Shown here: positions 36,776 through 48,176 of the stretch, piece after piece
Layout: every line of letters begins with the position of its first letter
Numbering within the stretch: the first letter of the stretch is position 1
From: Cephalotus follicularis
Lineage: Eukaryota; Streptophyta; Magnoliopsida; Oxalidales; Cephalotaceae
Reading direction: 5' to 3'
DNA: 64,000 bases
Assembly: GCA_001972305.1 (NCBI GenBank)
Contig: BDDD01000982.1
Span: forward strand, 156,671 to 220,670
Notes under the pieces: generated by a model
Seen by the model: only the letters and a program-made list of their open reading frames with translations
Told to the model about the DNA's origin: nothing
Database searches by the model: none
Program-made: the position numbers and the translations under genes

Positions 36776-37867
36776 ATATGGCAACCTTCTAAATATTTAT
36801 GGTTTGCGAAAAATCAAGTTAAACTAACGAAAATTAAACAAGCATTCAAGAATCAAATTTAAACAAAATAAGTAAAGAGGGATAGAGTTAGAGAGATTGC
36901 AAATGGAGTTTATAGTGGTTCGGCGAACTCTTTCATACGTCCACTTTTCCAAAGGACCTCCTTGAGATTCCACTAGAAACCTACTAGTACCCTTTGATTT
37001 TGGGTTGCGGGTGCAAATCAAAGAAACACCTTACAAGGGTTCACTCCTCTTTTTACAATGAAAGATTATAAGGATGGTTTTGTATTTACAAATAACCTCT
37101 CAAAGGTTTGATATGAAAATGCTAAAGTGCTTGACACAAGCTTTGATATATTTGAAAGTGGAAGCTTTGCTCTCTTGATGTTCTTCTCTCTTAATTTGTT
37201 CAAGTTCTTGAAGAAGTTGTTCTTTGTGTGTATCTTTTTTTATCTTGATTCCTGGGTTCTATGTATAGCTTTCTTTTGAATCTAGCCATTGGTGAAGTTA
37301 TTTGGCCATTGGAGTTGTCTTGGAACTTGTTATGATTGAAACGGGGTTTAAAAAGTGGTCCAACAAATTTCTCCGTGTGTGCAAAGGGTCGACGCTTTTG
37401 CTCTAAGCGTCACCGCTTATGTTACCATTGAGTGTTTGATTTTGAATTTCTCGCTCAATCCGCTGACACTTTGTTATAAGCATTGACTGTATTGCTGAAA
37501 CCGCTAACACTTTCCTGATAAGCGTCTCCACTTTGAGTCTCTCAATTTGTTTTACAAGTCTATGGAATAAAGCTATGATATGTTCCCCTTAAGTGTTGAC
37601 GACTTGGTCAAAACCGCTGACGCTTTCATATAACCGTCGGCGCTTTAAGCAGATTTGTTCTAGCTTCGAAACGATCAACCGCTGAAGCTTTGTCCATGGC
37701 CTTCGTCGGTTTGCCCTTAAGCGTTGCCGCTTGTATACAAACCGTTGGCGCTTAGCTCTGTTTCTGCACTGTCTTGTTTTGCTTATCTTTAATCATTTCT
37801 TCATATTAGCAAACACGTTAGTTGCTTTTTTATCATCAAAATCAGGATTGTTAGATAAAACCCAACA
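36776..37867 (-). repeat. C2 3' LTR, 1.09 kb
   Basis: On the - strand it starts TGTTGGGTTTTATC and ends GGATTTTCA. The terminal 200 bp match 40127-40332. A palindrome cluster of GCGTCGACGCTT type lies at about 37388-37760, in the first 110-480 bp of the LTR. Confidence 0.92.
37388..37760 (-). repeat. GTCGAC-core cluster, C2 (copia) LTR
   Basis: GGTCGACGCTTTT plus many degraded copies such as AAGCGTCACCGCTT and CCGTCGGCGCTT. The only copia LTR in the window whose LTR is fully visible, and it carries the motif. Confidence 0.8.
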
Positions 37868-38474
37868 ATCTCCCCCTTTTTTATGACTACAAAACATTTA
37901 CAAAAAAAAACATCTACAATAAAGATAATAGAAATTTAACAGATATCAAAAAAAAACTAAATGACAAACTCTCCCTTTGTTAAGCTTCCCCTTAATATAT
38001 TCATTAAGATATTTTCAAAATGCTCATCATACCAATACTACTCCCCCTTTGTTAAGCTTCCCCTTTATATATTCATTAAGATATTTTCAACATGCTCATC
38101 ATACAAATACTACTTTTATCAACTCCCCCTTAACATATGCTTTCTCCCCCCCTTTTTTTTAGCATCAAAAAGAACATTTTTAAATTAACAACTTTGGTAC
38201 CAATTTGACAATAAAAAATACCTATAAAAAATTCATGATACTAATGATACCAATTGAAAGTGATACCATTTGAAAGTTAAAGTGATACAAATTGAAAGTT
38301 AAAATAATGTCAGAGAAAGGTTTAATGTATCAAGTGTAAACAATTTCTAAATAAGAACATTATTACGTTATCAACTTAATAACATTACCTCCCCCTCAAC
38401 AAAAGCTTTTCTCTCTGACAACTGTACTTGAATTTTATTATTTTAACTTCAAGTACATCTACAAGAAACAAAGT
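37868..38474 (-). other. C2 3' non-coding region with repeated polypurine tracts
   Basis: At least six G-rich purine runs on the - strand (near 37870, 37972, 38041, 38121, 38143 and 38389). Two of them lie in a 72-bp tandem pair starting near 37972 and 38044. Multiple polypurine tracts upstream of the 3' LTR are a known trait of Sireviruses. The run touching the LTR at 37869-37880 is the likely functional one. No gene. Confidence 0.82.
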
Positions 38475-40071
38475 TTACGCTTTCGGTACCCAAGTGAACT
38501 TGGGTCCTTGCAAGTTAGCTACAAAAGTTCCTTTGGGAACCCAAATTTTTCTAGTTTGAACAAGTCCTATTTTCTTTTTAAGAGGGCATGAAGTAGAAAT
38601 ATGTCCTAGTCTACCACAATAATTGCAAATAATTTTGGGCTCCTTTTTCTCGACAAAGAAATTTTTAATGTGTTTGACATTTTTCATTTCTTCATAGCCT
38701 AGACCGGCTTTGTCAAACATGCATCTTGGTAATCCTAGAAGATTATCCAACTTATCACTACTATTTGAAAACTTAGAAATAGTTTTCTTCAAAGCATCAA
38801 TTTCTAGTTTTAAATTTTCATCCTTAGAATCATTTGTCAATTTCAAAGAGACATTTAAAATTTCAATCTCATTTATATTGTTGCTATTCTCATTCTTTAG
38901 ATTTTCAATTTCTTTTGACATTGAAATAGCATATTTCTTGAGAGATTTATCCTTCAAACAAACAATTTTATATTCATCAAATAAATTCTCATATGAATCT
39001 TGTAATTCATCAAAAGAAAATTTTACCTTATCTTCTTCCTCCTCCTCAATTGCCATGAAAGCAATGTTGGCTACTTCGCCATCACTCTCTTCATCGGAGC
39101 TTAAGCGATCGCTATCATCCCATGTAGCTATCATAGCTTTCTTCTTCTTCTTGAAATGCTCATTTTTTTAAGACTCGGGCAATCACTTTTAAAGTGTCCC
39201 GACTTTTTGCATTCGAAGCAAGTTAACTCTTCCTTTTTGCTTGATTCTTCACATTGAGGGAACTTCTTTTTGAAAGCCTTTTTACCTTTTTGACTTTTGA
39301 GGAACTTCTTGAATTGACTTGTAATAAGGGCCATATCACCATCTTCATCACTCTCACTTTCTTATTTCGAGGCTCTTAAAGCGATAGACTTCTTCTTTTG
39401 GCCTCCACATGCTCATGATTTTTCATCGTTGTCTCATGTGTCATCAAGGAGCCAAGGAGCTGTTCAAGTGGAAGAGTCAAGAGGTCCTTAGCTCCCTCAA
39501 TCATTGTTACGTTTGGAGTCCAACTTTTTGGCAAGCACCTTAAAATTTTTCTAACAAGTTCATGGTTAGGATAACTTTTGCCAAGATTTTTAAGAGAATT
39601 TATAATCGTAGTAAAGCGAGTAAATATATCACTAATATTTTCATTATCACGCATCATCAATTCGTATTAATGTACAAGCATGCTAATCTTTGATTCCTTT
39701 ACTTGGTTTGTACCTTCACATGTAATTTCTAATAAGTCCCACATTTGTTTAGCCGAATCACATGAGGAAATACGATTAAACTCATTTGGACCCACGGTAC
39801 AAAACAAAACATGTTTAGCCTTTGAATTTAATTGAAGCATTCTAAAGTCATTATCGTTAAATTCATTTTCGGGATTTAAAGAAACTACTCGTTCTATCGT
39901 TCTCGTGAGAATCCTACAATTAATAATAATGTGCCATAATTGATAGTCTAAGGATTGTAAAAATATGGTCATTCTAGTTTTCCAAAAACTATAATTATTT
40001 CCGTCAAAGAAGGGGTGTCTAGATATGGAAGAACCTTCCAATCCTACGTCTAGATTCATAAAAGTTTCCAT
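38475..40071 (-). pseudogene. C2 gag (Sirevirus-like)
   Basis: Begins METFMNLDVG at 40071, soon after the primer site. Four fragments in order: 39667-40071 and 39376-39660 hold the gag body (KAKHVLFCTVGPNEFNRI, LLEITCEGTNQVKESK, LGSLMTHE); 39131-39334 holds a first CCHC knuckle CFECKKSGHFKSDC; 38475-39134 holds an acidic segment, a long coiled-coil-like stretch and a second knuckle CNYCGRLGHISTSC, ending in FTWVPKA. Stops and frameshifts separate them. The two knuckles and the coiled coil fit Sirevirus gag. Confidence 0.9.
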
Positions 40072-40112
40072 GGATCTTTATATCTCTAACAATTAAGAAT
40101 TATAAGATAACC

Positions 40113-40124
40113 TCTCCGATACCA
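40113..40124 (-). other. C2 primer-binding site
   Basis: Reads TGGTATCGGAGA on the - strand, 10 of 12 matching TGGTATCAGAGC, two bases inside the 5' LTR. Confidence 0.78.
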
Positions 40125-40126
40125 AC

Positions 40127-40332
40127 TGAAAATCCTTTATGGCAATCTTCTAAATATTTATGGTTTGTGAAAAATCAAGTTAAACTAACGGAAATTAAAC
40201 AAAATAAGTAAAGAGAGATAAAGTTTGAGAGATTGTAAACGGAGTTTATAGTGGTTCGGTGAACTCTTGCCTACTCCCACTTTTCCCAAGGACCTCCTTG
40301 AGATTCCACTAGAAACGTACTAGTACTCTTTG
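40127..40332 (-). repeat. C2 5' LTR, inner fragment
   Basis: Matches the terminal part of the C2 3' LTR from 36776, apart from a short deletion, up to ACTCTTTG. There it is cut by G4 (CTTTG at 40328-40332 should be the left target duplication). The remaining ~0.9 kb is not in the window. Confidence 0.85.
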
Positions 40333-40896
40333 TGTCATGCCCTGAATCGTGGGTTGGACCCCACGACCCAATACGTGACAATCCGTACATTCATCATCCA
40401 TCCTTAAACCATAAAAATTTTAAAACATTATAATCATCAACAACCATTTATATAATGTGTGGATATAGAGACCCAGTTCAAAACAAGGAAAATACTCTGC
40501 TATAAACCAACAGGTTATATAATTAAATACATAATTATCCTTTACAAATCCGTCCACTGAAGCGTACTTTCGAGGAGAGGGAACTTACATTACTCTTTAT
40601 CCTTGCTGCTACTAAGATGCTCCACTAAAGCCTGGACCTGTACCTGAACCTGGCCCATTCAGAGAATGGGTCAAGAACCCAAGGGGTTGTGTAGGAAACC
40701 ACATGTACGGCACATGCCAGAGGAGCAAACAATGAAAACAAAGGAAATGCATGTATGCCATAACATTAGTGCAGACCACAATATAACATAACACATAAGC
40801 CATTCCTTGTCCTCGGACTACTCTACTCAAGCCATACATACAATCACATCCATAACATTACTTAAAGGAGTCAAGTCCGATATCCTATGGTCTGAT

Positions 40897-43483
40897 TGTT
40901 ACACCCAGAAAATTCATGTGTTGTAATTTCACAATGTAAATGTACTTTATTTCTGAAATTAATAAAATGATGGATTTTCTAAATTTGATGATGTTTTCCC
41001 AAACTCTGATGATGTAGAATTTGGAATCCAATTGTTAGAGGGATGTTAAAAGTGTAGTTTGGTTAAATGGCACAGTTTTGAGGTTAAAGTGTTGACGCCT
41101 GGACTTATAGCGTTGACGCATAAGCCATTGAAACGCACGTTTAAACTCAACACATAAGCGTCGATGCCTGCATGTAAACGTTGACGCTTTGAGGCGTGCT
41201 CTGCATACACATAAACAGCAAAAACACATGGCGCACAAAGGTATGTTCAAGCCACTGTTCAGGCGCCTCAGCTGCATTTCAAGACGTGTTAACCATGCAG
41301 CAAGGCTTCAGGCATGCATCAAAATGTGTCCATAGCCTTGGAAATGCAAATGGTTAGTGTCACCTCCACCTGCAATGACAGAAAGTTATGAAGAAAAGAA
41401 CAAGACCTGGAAAAGGAAAAAAATGGGAAAAGGAGCCTAGGAGGTGCATGCAACGAACCAGAGAGGGGGAGAGGTGTGTTACAAGCATAAAACACCTCCC
41501 ACTCTGTCCTACTTCTTGGTGGAACATCTAGGAAAGGAGAAAGGACGGACACAGTGAGAATTCATAGTGAGAAAGCTCAAACTCCATTGTTGAGCAAAGG
41601 AAGCTTGGAGCTTGCACACCAACTGCTAGGACGAACTAGGGAGCCTTCAAGCCATACCTGGGACTCAAAGCGACTGGTAGGATACTAAAAGAGGTGGAAT
41701 TTTAGATTCTAACTTGAGGCCAGAGGTAGAGGAAGCCATAACTGTATTTTGTGTTCAATACTTAGTGTTTGTTTAGCGATGTTCATGCATGAATTTCATG
41801 GTTTGATGATCCGTATTTAGTCACTGAAATGATTCTACCTTGTACTGGGTGTGTCACATGATATTGCATGACCATTTTCTATGCTTTATACCTATTGGAA
41901 TGCATGTTATATGCATTGAAATGTCACTGTTTGGCCATGTCGTGAGGTAGAAGACGACCCCTGCTTGAAACCGTCAACGCCTAAGTAATGACCGTCGACG
42001 CTTAATACTGTGAACTGCGTTTTAGATGTCGAATTCCGCTAAACATCGACGTCTCAGGGAGGAGGTATCGACGCCCAGACACTGAAAGAGTTGACGCTAA
42101 GGGACTAAACGGCGACGCTTAAGGCACATAAGCGTCGACGCCTGAGGAATAAACGTCGACGCTTTAGAGTCCTATTTGGACAGTTTTACAGTTTTGATGC
42201 CCGACAATCCCGTTTTCGCTTAGGATGCAGTAGAGCATTTGTATGCATTGCATATGCATTACTTACTGCCTGTTCTTGACTGTCTATAGATTGACTATGA
42301 TTTCTAAGTATCGTTACTTTAGAAATGCTTATATGAGTTGGAACTATTATGTTGAAAACGAAAATATAAGACGAGTGTTATTATATTTTTGAACATATTG
42401 GGGAAGCAATTTCCTCTTACTGAAACTGTTTAAAAGTATTTCTGCTACTGAATATGCATATTTTAAATGTTTATATCCTTCGAAAACATTTTGAAATGAA
42501 CTGACCGTTGTCGATCTAAACGATCACTACTGTACTGTTACTGCACTGTCTACTGTTTGACGCACTGTTTGCTCTGTGAAATTCTATGTGATAGTGCTTG
42601 AGCCACTGGTTGCATGGCGGAGGCTGCCAGCGCCGGCTAGTGGTAGGGTTGACCTAGGGACCAAGAGTATGCTTGGGTGACTCACTATACTGTACTGTTG
42701 CCTCGCTCGGTTTCCTGGAGTAGGGACTGGAGTGGGAGTGTAGCGTGAGGCCAGGAGTTGGCGGCGTTGCATATACTACCTGACTGTTGTGGTCTTTATG
42801 GACATACTGTACTGCCTGTTGGTCCTTTTCGGACATTACTGTGACTGTGGATGTTATCCTGGCTGGATCACTACTGTACTGTTCTTGCATACATATATTT
42901 TCTTATATATGTAGCCACTAATATTTTACTGTACTGCTAAAATATATATATTTCTCATATATATATATATATATAAACTGGTATTTCCTGCTCTGCATCT
43001 TTCTTGCATACATTACATGACATGCATCTAATGTTGATCCCGAGCTACTTTTATGACTTAGCCGAGTGAGGACAAAGGCTAACCCCCTACTTTATAGATT
43101 GATGCAGTGGACTGGTGCTGGACTGACAGGGACAAAGAACAAGTTGTTATGATGTTTTGTTCTGGGTTTTACTTCCTCATGTTTTGTAATAAACGGAGCT
43201 TGTTTATGGACCAATGTGTTGTACTTATGGTTTTGTTAATTATGGGATTTAACCTTGTATTGTGATCACGCTCCATTTTGTGTGCTATTAACAATGACGG
43301 ACTTGTTTTGTGTAGCGTGTAGTATGGGATGCACGCTACGCGTTTACAGCTTATGAATTTTCATGCTTCCACAACTGACATCTTGCTTCAAAGTTTAAAT
43401 TTTATGGTTTTTACATGAGTTGTATTTATGTGTTGATTGCCTTACCGCTTTAATTTTGCCTTCTCGATAAACGGGGTGTGACA
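40897..43483 (+). repeat. G3 5' LTR, 2.59 kb
   Basis: Starts TGTTACACCCAG (the 3' copy has TGTAACACCCGG), ends ACGGGGTGTGACA. Palindrome clusters at about 41086-41200 and 41967-42170. An AT dinucleotide run lies near 42957-42974, the conserved block CTTAGCCGAGTGAGGAC near 43057, and GTATGGGATGCACG near 43321. Confidence 0.93.
41086..42170 (+). repeat. GTCGAC-core clusters, G3 5' LTR
   Basis: Clusters at about 41086-41200 and 41967-42170, with AAGCGTCGACGCCTG, ACCGTCGACGCTTA and AACGTCGACGCTTT. Confidence 0.88.
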
Positions 43484-43487
43484 GTAG

Positions 43488-43499
43488 TGGTATCAGAGC
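43488..43499 (+). other. G3 primer-binding site
   Basis: Exact TGGTATCAGAGC four bases after the LTR end. Confidence 0.95.
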
Positions 43500-43595
43500 A
43501 TATTCCATATATGCTTAGCTAGGACATTTTCCTTGGCAATTAATGAATTGTTTTCCTAAAGTCGTGACTAACTGTCAACCTTCTTATAGGGACCA

Positions 43596-44605
43596 ATGGA
43601 CCGAAGAAGAACACGTGCTTAGGCTAGAGCTGTTGGAGCTAATACCCCTAAGGAGGCAAACATTCCGCAAGGGATGAATATTCCCCAAGATGACAGAGAT
43701 TCAATGGCCCGGATTGTGGACTATTTTCAGCAACAGATGGCCTTTAATAGGGCTAATGCGGAGGAGATGCGCCAGTACTACGCGCAAGCTCGACCGCAAC
43801 ATAGGGCTCCCGATCACTGGCCGGGGGAGGATGGTAACCGGTTTGGGAGAGACATTGAAAAGTTCATGAGGCTGAATCCGCCCAGTTTCCGGGGGGAACT
43901 TGATGCTACTGTTGCTGAAAGATGGCTACAGGACCTGGAGAAAATCTTTGAAGTGATGGACTGTAATGACACTCAAAAGCTGAAGTTTGCTGTGGGCCGC
44001 CTATGGGGTGAGGCCACTCATTGGTGGAAAATGGTCAAGGAAAAATGGGAATCACAGAGACTGGACAGCACTTGGGACAGATTCCAGACGGAGTTCTTGG
44101 AGACTTATGTTCCGCGTATTGAGCGAGAGCGACGAGAGACGGAGCTCTTGGAGTTGCGATAGGGGGAGATGACTGTGGCTGAATATAAAGCAAGGTTCAT
44201 GGAGTTGGCCAGACACTCACCTTATCTGGTAGCTGATGAAGAGAAGAAGATTTGGAGATTCCTGAGAGGTCTGCACCGGATCTTCGTTCGAGAATTAGGG
44301 CCATGGAACTGGGGACTTTTGCGGAGGTTGCTCAGAAAGCAAGACTATTGGAGACGATATCCAGCGAAGACCGGGCTGAGAGAGCTCGCGCACAGCAGAG
44401 TAAACAGAGTCCTACACAGTCCCGACCGGCATCATCGAAATGGCAAGATGGTGGATCTCTGACGAAGTCGTCAAAGAACAAGTCTCAACAGACAGCTTCA
44501 CAGGGTACTCCTAGCCAAGGGAGTAATGCTAGATCCATAGGTTGCTATTATTGTGGTCGTACAGGCCACTAACAAAAAGATTGCTGGAGGTTCAATGGTT
44601 GGTGC
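43596..44605 (+). pseudogene. G3 gag
   Basis: The ATG at 43596 opens MDRRRTRA and meets a TAG at 43620. The main frame 43674-44162 has DYFQQQMAF and the capsid domain with FRGELDATVAERWLQDLEKIF and the WWKMVKEKW segment. A TAG at 44160 is followed by more capsid sequence, a frameshift near 44260-44290, then the first knuckle CYYCGRTGH with a TAA at 44571. The second knuckle, [11 protein letters not shown], lies in the next frame with its last Cys changed to Phe. Confidence 0.9.
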
Positions 44606-46459
44606 TTGAGGTGCGGGGCACCTGGTCATTCAGTGAAGGACTTTTCGAAGAGTTCTGCTACAGTGCCTGCTAGGCCGGGAAGTAGTAGTGGTGCGGCGGC
44701 AGGACCGTCACAGAGGAAGGACACAGACAAGGGCATCGCAAAAGGTAGAGTTTTTGTACTTGTTGGAGGTACTCTGTATATATATGGTTTTTTTGCTAGA
44801 GTTTTGATGGATTCTGGAGCATCGTATTCTTTTATATCTGCACGTTTTGCATCTTTCTTAGATGCTACCTCTGACTGCATGTCATACATACTGGATGTGA
44901 GTACACCGACCGGGGCTTCTATGTATATTGATTCGATATATAGGAGTTGTGAGATGTCTATGGCAGGCATTCCCTTGTATGTAGATTTGATAGTGGTGCC
45001 TATCCGTGACTTCGATGTTATATTGGGGATGGATTGGCTATCAGCACACTATGCTCATATCGATTGCTATAATAAAACTATGGATTTTTGTCTGTCCGAT
45101 GGAACGAAGTTTCATTTCAAGGGAGACAAAGGGTTCTCGACACCGATCATATCCTTTATTCGAGCATCGAGATACCTAGAGAAGGGATGCGAGGGATATT
45201 TGGCCTATGTGATTGATCGGAGGAAAGAGAAAAGCTTGAGCTTGGAGGAAATTCCAGTTGTGTGCGAATTTCCAGATGTATTTCCTGATGACTTGGGATC
45301 TTTGCCACCGGAAAGAAATATGGAGTTTGTTATCGATCTTATACCAGGTACAACTCCTATTTCTAAAGCACCATATAGAATGGCCCCTGGAGAATTGAGG
45401 GAACTGAAATTGCAGTTGGAAGATCTGATCGATAAGGGTTTTATTCGACCTAGTGTTTCTCCGTGGGGTGCACCTGTACTGTTTGTCAAGAAGAAGGATG
45501 GATCGATGAGGCTCTACATCGACTACAGAATGTTGAACAAGGCAACTATCAAGAACAAATATCCTTTACCCCACATTGAGGAGTTGTTTGACCAGTTGCA
45601 AGGGTCAAGGGTGTTTTCCAAGCTCGACTTGAGGTCAGGCTACCACCAACTGAGAGTAAGGGAAGGAGATATTGAGAAGACTGCCTTCCAGACACGGTAT
45701 GGTCATTACGAGTACTTGGTAATGCCGTTTGGTGTTACCAATGCACCGGCAGCTTTTATGTCATTGATGAATGATGTATTCCAACCATACCTGGACCAGT
45801 TTGTTGTGGTATTTATCGATGACATACTGGTATATTCGAGGAGTGAGGAGGAGCACACTCATCATCTAAGGCTAGTATTGCAAGTTCTCAGAGAACATCG
45901 GTTGTACACCAAGTTTGGCAAGTGTGAGTTCTGGCTTGATCATGTGCTCTTTCTCGGTCACATTGTATCTGGGGAAGGCTTGATGGTGGATCCGTCAAAG
46001 ACTAAAGTAGTACGAGACTGGCCACAACCGAAGAATGTGACGGAGGTGCGCAGTTTCCTTATATTGGAGGGATATTACAGGAGGTTTATCCAGAACTTTT
46101 CAAGGATAGCCGAGCCCTTGACTAGACTGACCCAGAAGAAGACCCCTTTTGCCTGGGACGAAGACTGTGAAGCTAGTTTCCGTGAACTGAAGGATCGGTT
46201 AGTTTCCGCTCCTGTCTTGGAATTACCTGAAGGTAATGAGGGCTTTGCGGTCTACAGTGATGCATCAGGAAAGGGTTTGGGTTGTGTATTGATGCAGCGA
46301 GGCAGAGTGATTGCATATGATTCGAGGAAGCTAAAGCCATATGAAGAAAACTACCCGACTCATGACCTCGAACTTGCAGCTATTATCTTTGCCTTCAGAA
46401 GTGGAGACATTATCTTTATGGAGCGCAGTTTGAGATCTTTACCGATCATAAGAGTTTGA
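44606..46459 (+). pseudogene. G3 protease, reverse transcriptase and RNase H start
   Basis: 617 open codons. Protease motif [10 protein letters not shown] at about residues 68-77 with the catalytic DSG intact and VILGMDWL at 138-145. RT: APYRMAP near 255, [12 protein letters not shown] with the first Asp at 341, [11 protein letters not shown] at 371-381, and FIDD at 403-406. RNase H begins [15 protein letters not shown] near 549. A frameshift near 46390 sends the end out of frame after [10 protein letters not shown]. This is the longest intact coding block in the window. Confidence 0.95.
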
Positions 46460-47157
46460 GGTACCTGTTTTGTCAGGACACACTGAACATGAGACAGCGC
46501 AGGTGGGTAGAATTATTTAATGATTATGATTGCAGTGTTCAGTACCACCCGGGGAAAGCGAATATAGTCGCTGATACCTTGAGCTGCAAGGCTATGGTCG
46601 CCAGTGTGATGGTATCGCAATGGAAGATGTTAGAAGACTTCCAAGAGTGGTCTCCGTTCAATCAATCACCGGGGATCTTTGTGGCCGACATGCGAGTACA
46701 GCCTGTGTTACTGGATCACATCAGGGATGCACAACCGAATGATCCAGAGCTGCAACGGATTCGGGAGAACCTGGACTCACAATCCGATTTTTGGGTACAT
46801 GCTGACGGTATTCTGAGATATCGGGGACGTGTGTGTCTTCCAAATGAACCAGGGTTGAAGAATGAGTTACTTTGCGGGGCTCATAAATCTCTGTACAGTA
46901 TCCATCCTGGTAGCACTAAAATGTATCAGGATATGATGAAGACTTACTGGTGGACTGGCATGAAACGAGAGATCACCGAGTATGTGGCAAGGTGTTTGAC
47001 TTGCCAGACAGTTAAGGCCGAACACCAGAGACCGGTAGGTTTGCTACAGCCTTTACCAATTCCAGAGTGGAAATGGGAACATGTCACGATGGATTTTGTT
47101 TCAGGTTTTCCTCTTACTAGGAACCGTCACAACGCCGTGTGGGTTATCGTGGATTGA
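46456..47157 (+). pseudogene. G3 RNase H end and integrase N-terminus
   Basis: Resumes with [21 protein letters not shown], the linker YHPGKANIVADTLS, then integrase zinc-binding residues in AHKSLYSIHPGS, TYWWTGMKREI and CLTCQTVKAEHQ, and the core start WKWEHVTMDFVSGFP with the first catalytic Asp. Ends at a TGA after VWVIVD (47155), where G2 continues. Confidence 0.93.
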
Positions 47158-48130
47158 CTCACCAAATCAGTACACTTTCTGCCTACACACGTTACTGATT
47201 CTGCGAGCAAGCTAGCTCGTTTGTATGTGAAGGAGATAGTGATGCTACACGGTGTTCCAGTCAGCATTGTATGTGATATAGATGCCATCTTCACTTCCAA
47301 CTTCTGGAAGAAGTTTTAGACCGCTTTCGGGACGAAGCTAAACCAGAGTACTGCCTTCCACCCTCAGACCAATGGGCAGTCTGAGCATGCCATCCGGACC
47401 TTGGAGGATATCCTACGGGCTTGCATTGTTGATTTTGCTGGTACCTGGGAGCATCACATTCCTTTGATAGAGTTCTCTTATAATAACAGCTATCATTCCA
47501 GTATCGGCATGGCACCGTTTGAAGCACTGTATGGGAGGAAGTGCAGATCTCCTGTATGTTGGGATGAGGTCGGGGAGCAACCTTTACTCGGGACTGAGTT
47601 TGTGGAGGAAACTTCAGAGAAGATCAGGATGATCAAAAAGAAGCTGCTTGCTGCTCAGAGCTGACAGGAGAGCTATGCGGATAGTGTCAAGAAGAGGCCT
47701 TTGACCTTCAGTGTGGGCGATCATGTGCTCTTAAAGGTCTCACCATGGAAGGGCGTGCAAAGGTTTGGGAGAAAGGGCAAATTAGCTCCTCGCTACATTG
47801 TTTCTTTCGAGATTTTGGAGAGAGCTGGGGATGTAGGCTATCAGCTTGCCTTACCTCCTGCACTGTCAAATGTGCATGACGTCTTTCATGTATCTATGCT
47901 GAGGAGATATATCCCGGACCCGTCACATGTCCTGGATCATGATACTGTTCCGGTGGAAGATGATCTATCTTGTGAGGAGTTGCCTGTACGGATCCTAGAT
48001 TGGAAGATGCATATTTTGAGGAACCGAGCCATCTCCATGGTCAAGGTTCAATGGCCGTTCCACCGACCGGATGAAGCAACTTGGGAGCATTAGGAGGATA
48101 TTCAAGAACGCTGCCTGCACTTGTTCTAGT
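47158..48130 (+). pseudogene. G3 integrase core and chromodomain
   Basis: Continues through a TAG near 47319 (FWKKF then stop) to 47401-47664 with [27 protein letters not shown], a TGA near 47662, then 47701-48093 with the VLLKVSPWKG region, [13 protein letters not shown] and a chromodomain-like end, VRILDWKMHILRN...VKVQW...DEATWE. A TAG at 48091 clips the last residues. The conserved TCGAGGACGAAATTC segment follows. Confidence 0.92.
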
Positions 48131-48162
48131 CTCGTTTTGAATTTCGAGGACGAAATTCCTTT

Positions 48163-48176
48163 GAAGGAGGGGTGGA
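48163..48176 (+). other. G3 polypurine tract
   Basis: GAAGGAGGGGTGGA directly before the 3' LTR, nearly the same as in G2. Confidence 0.85.

Noticed and set aside
41086..42170. CRISPR-like array, because the GTCGAC words are regularly spaced
   Set aside because: The words are short, degenerate and palindromic, spacers are unequal, and the setting is a plant LTR with no cas gene.
42951..42976. AT dinucleotide run as a replication or matrix-attachment site
   Set aside because: It is a simple microsatellite present in both G3 LTRs; nothing more can be said.
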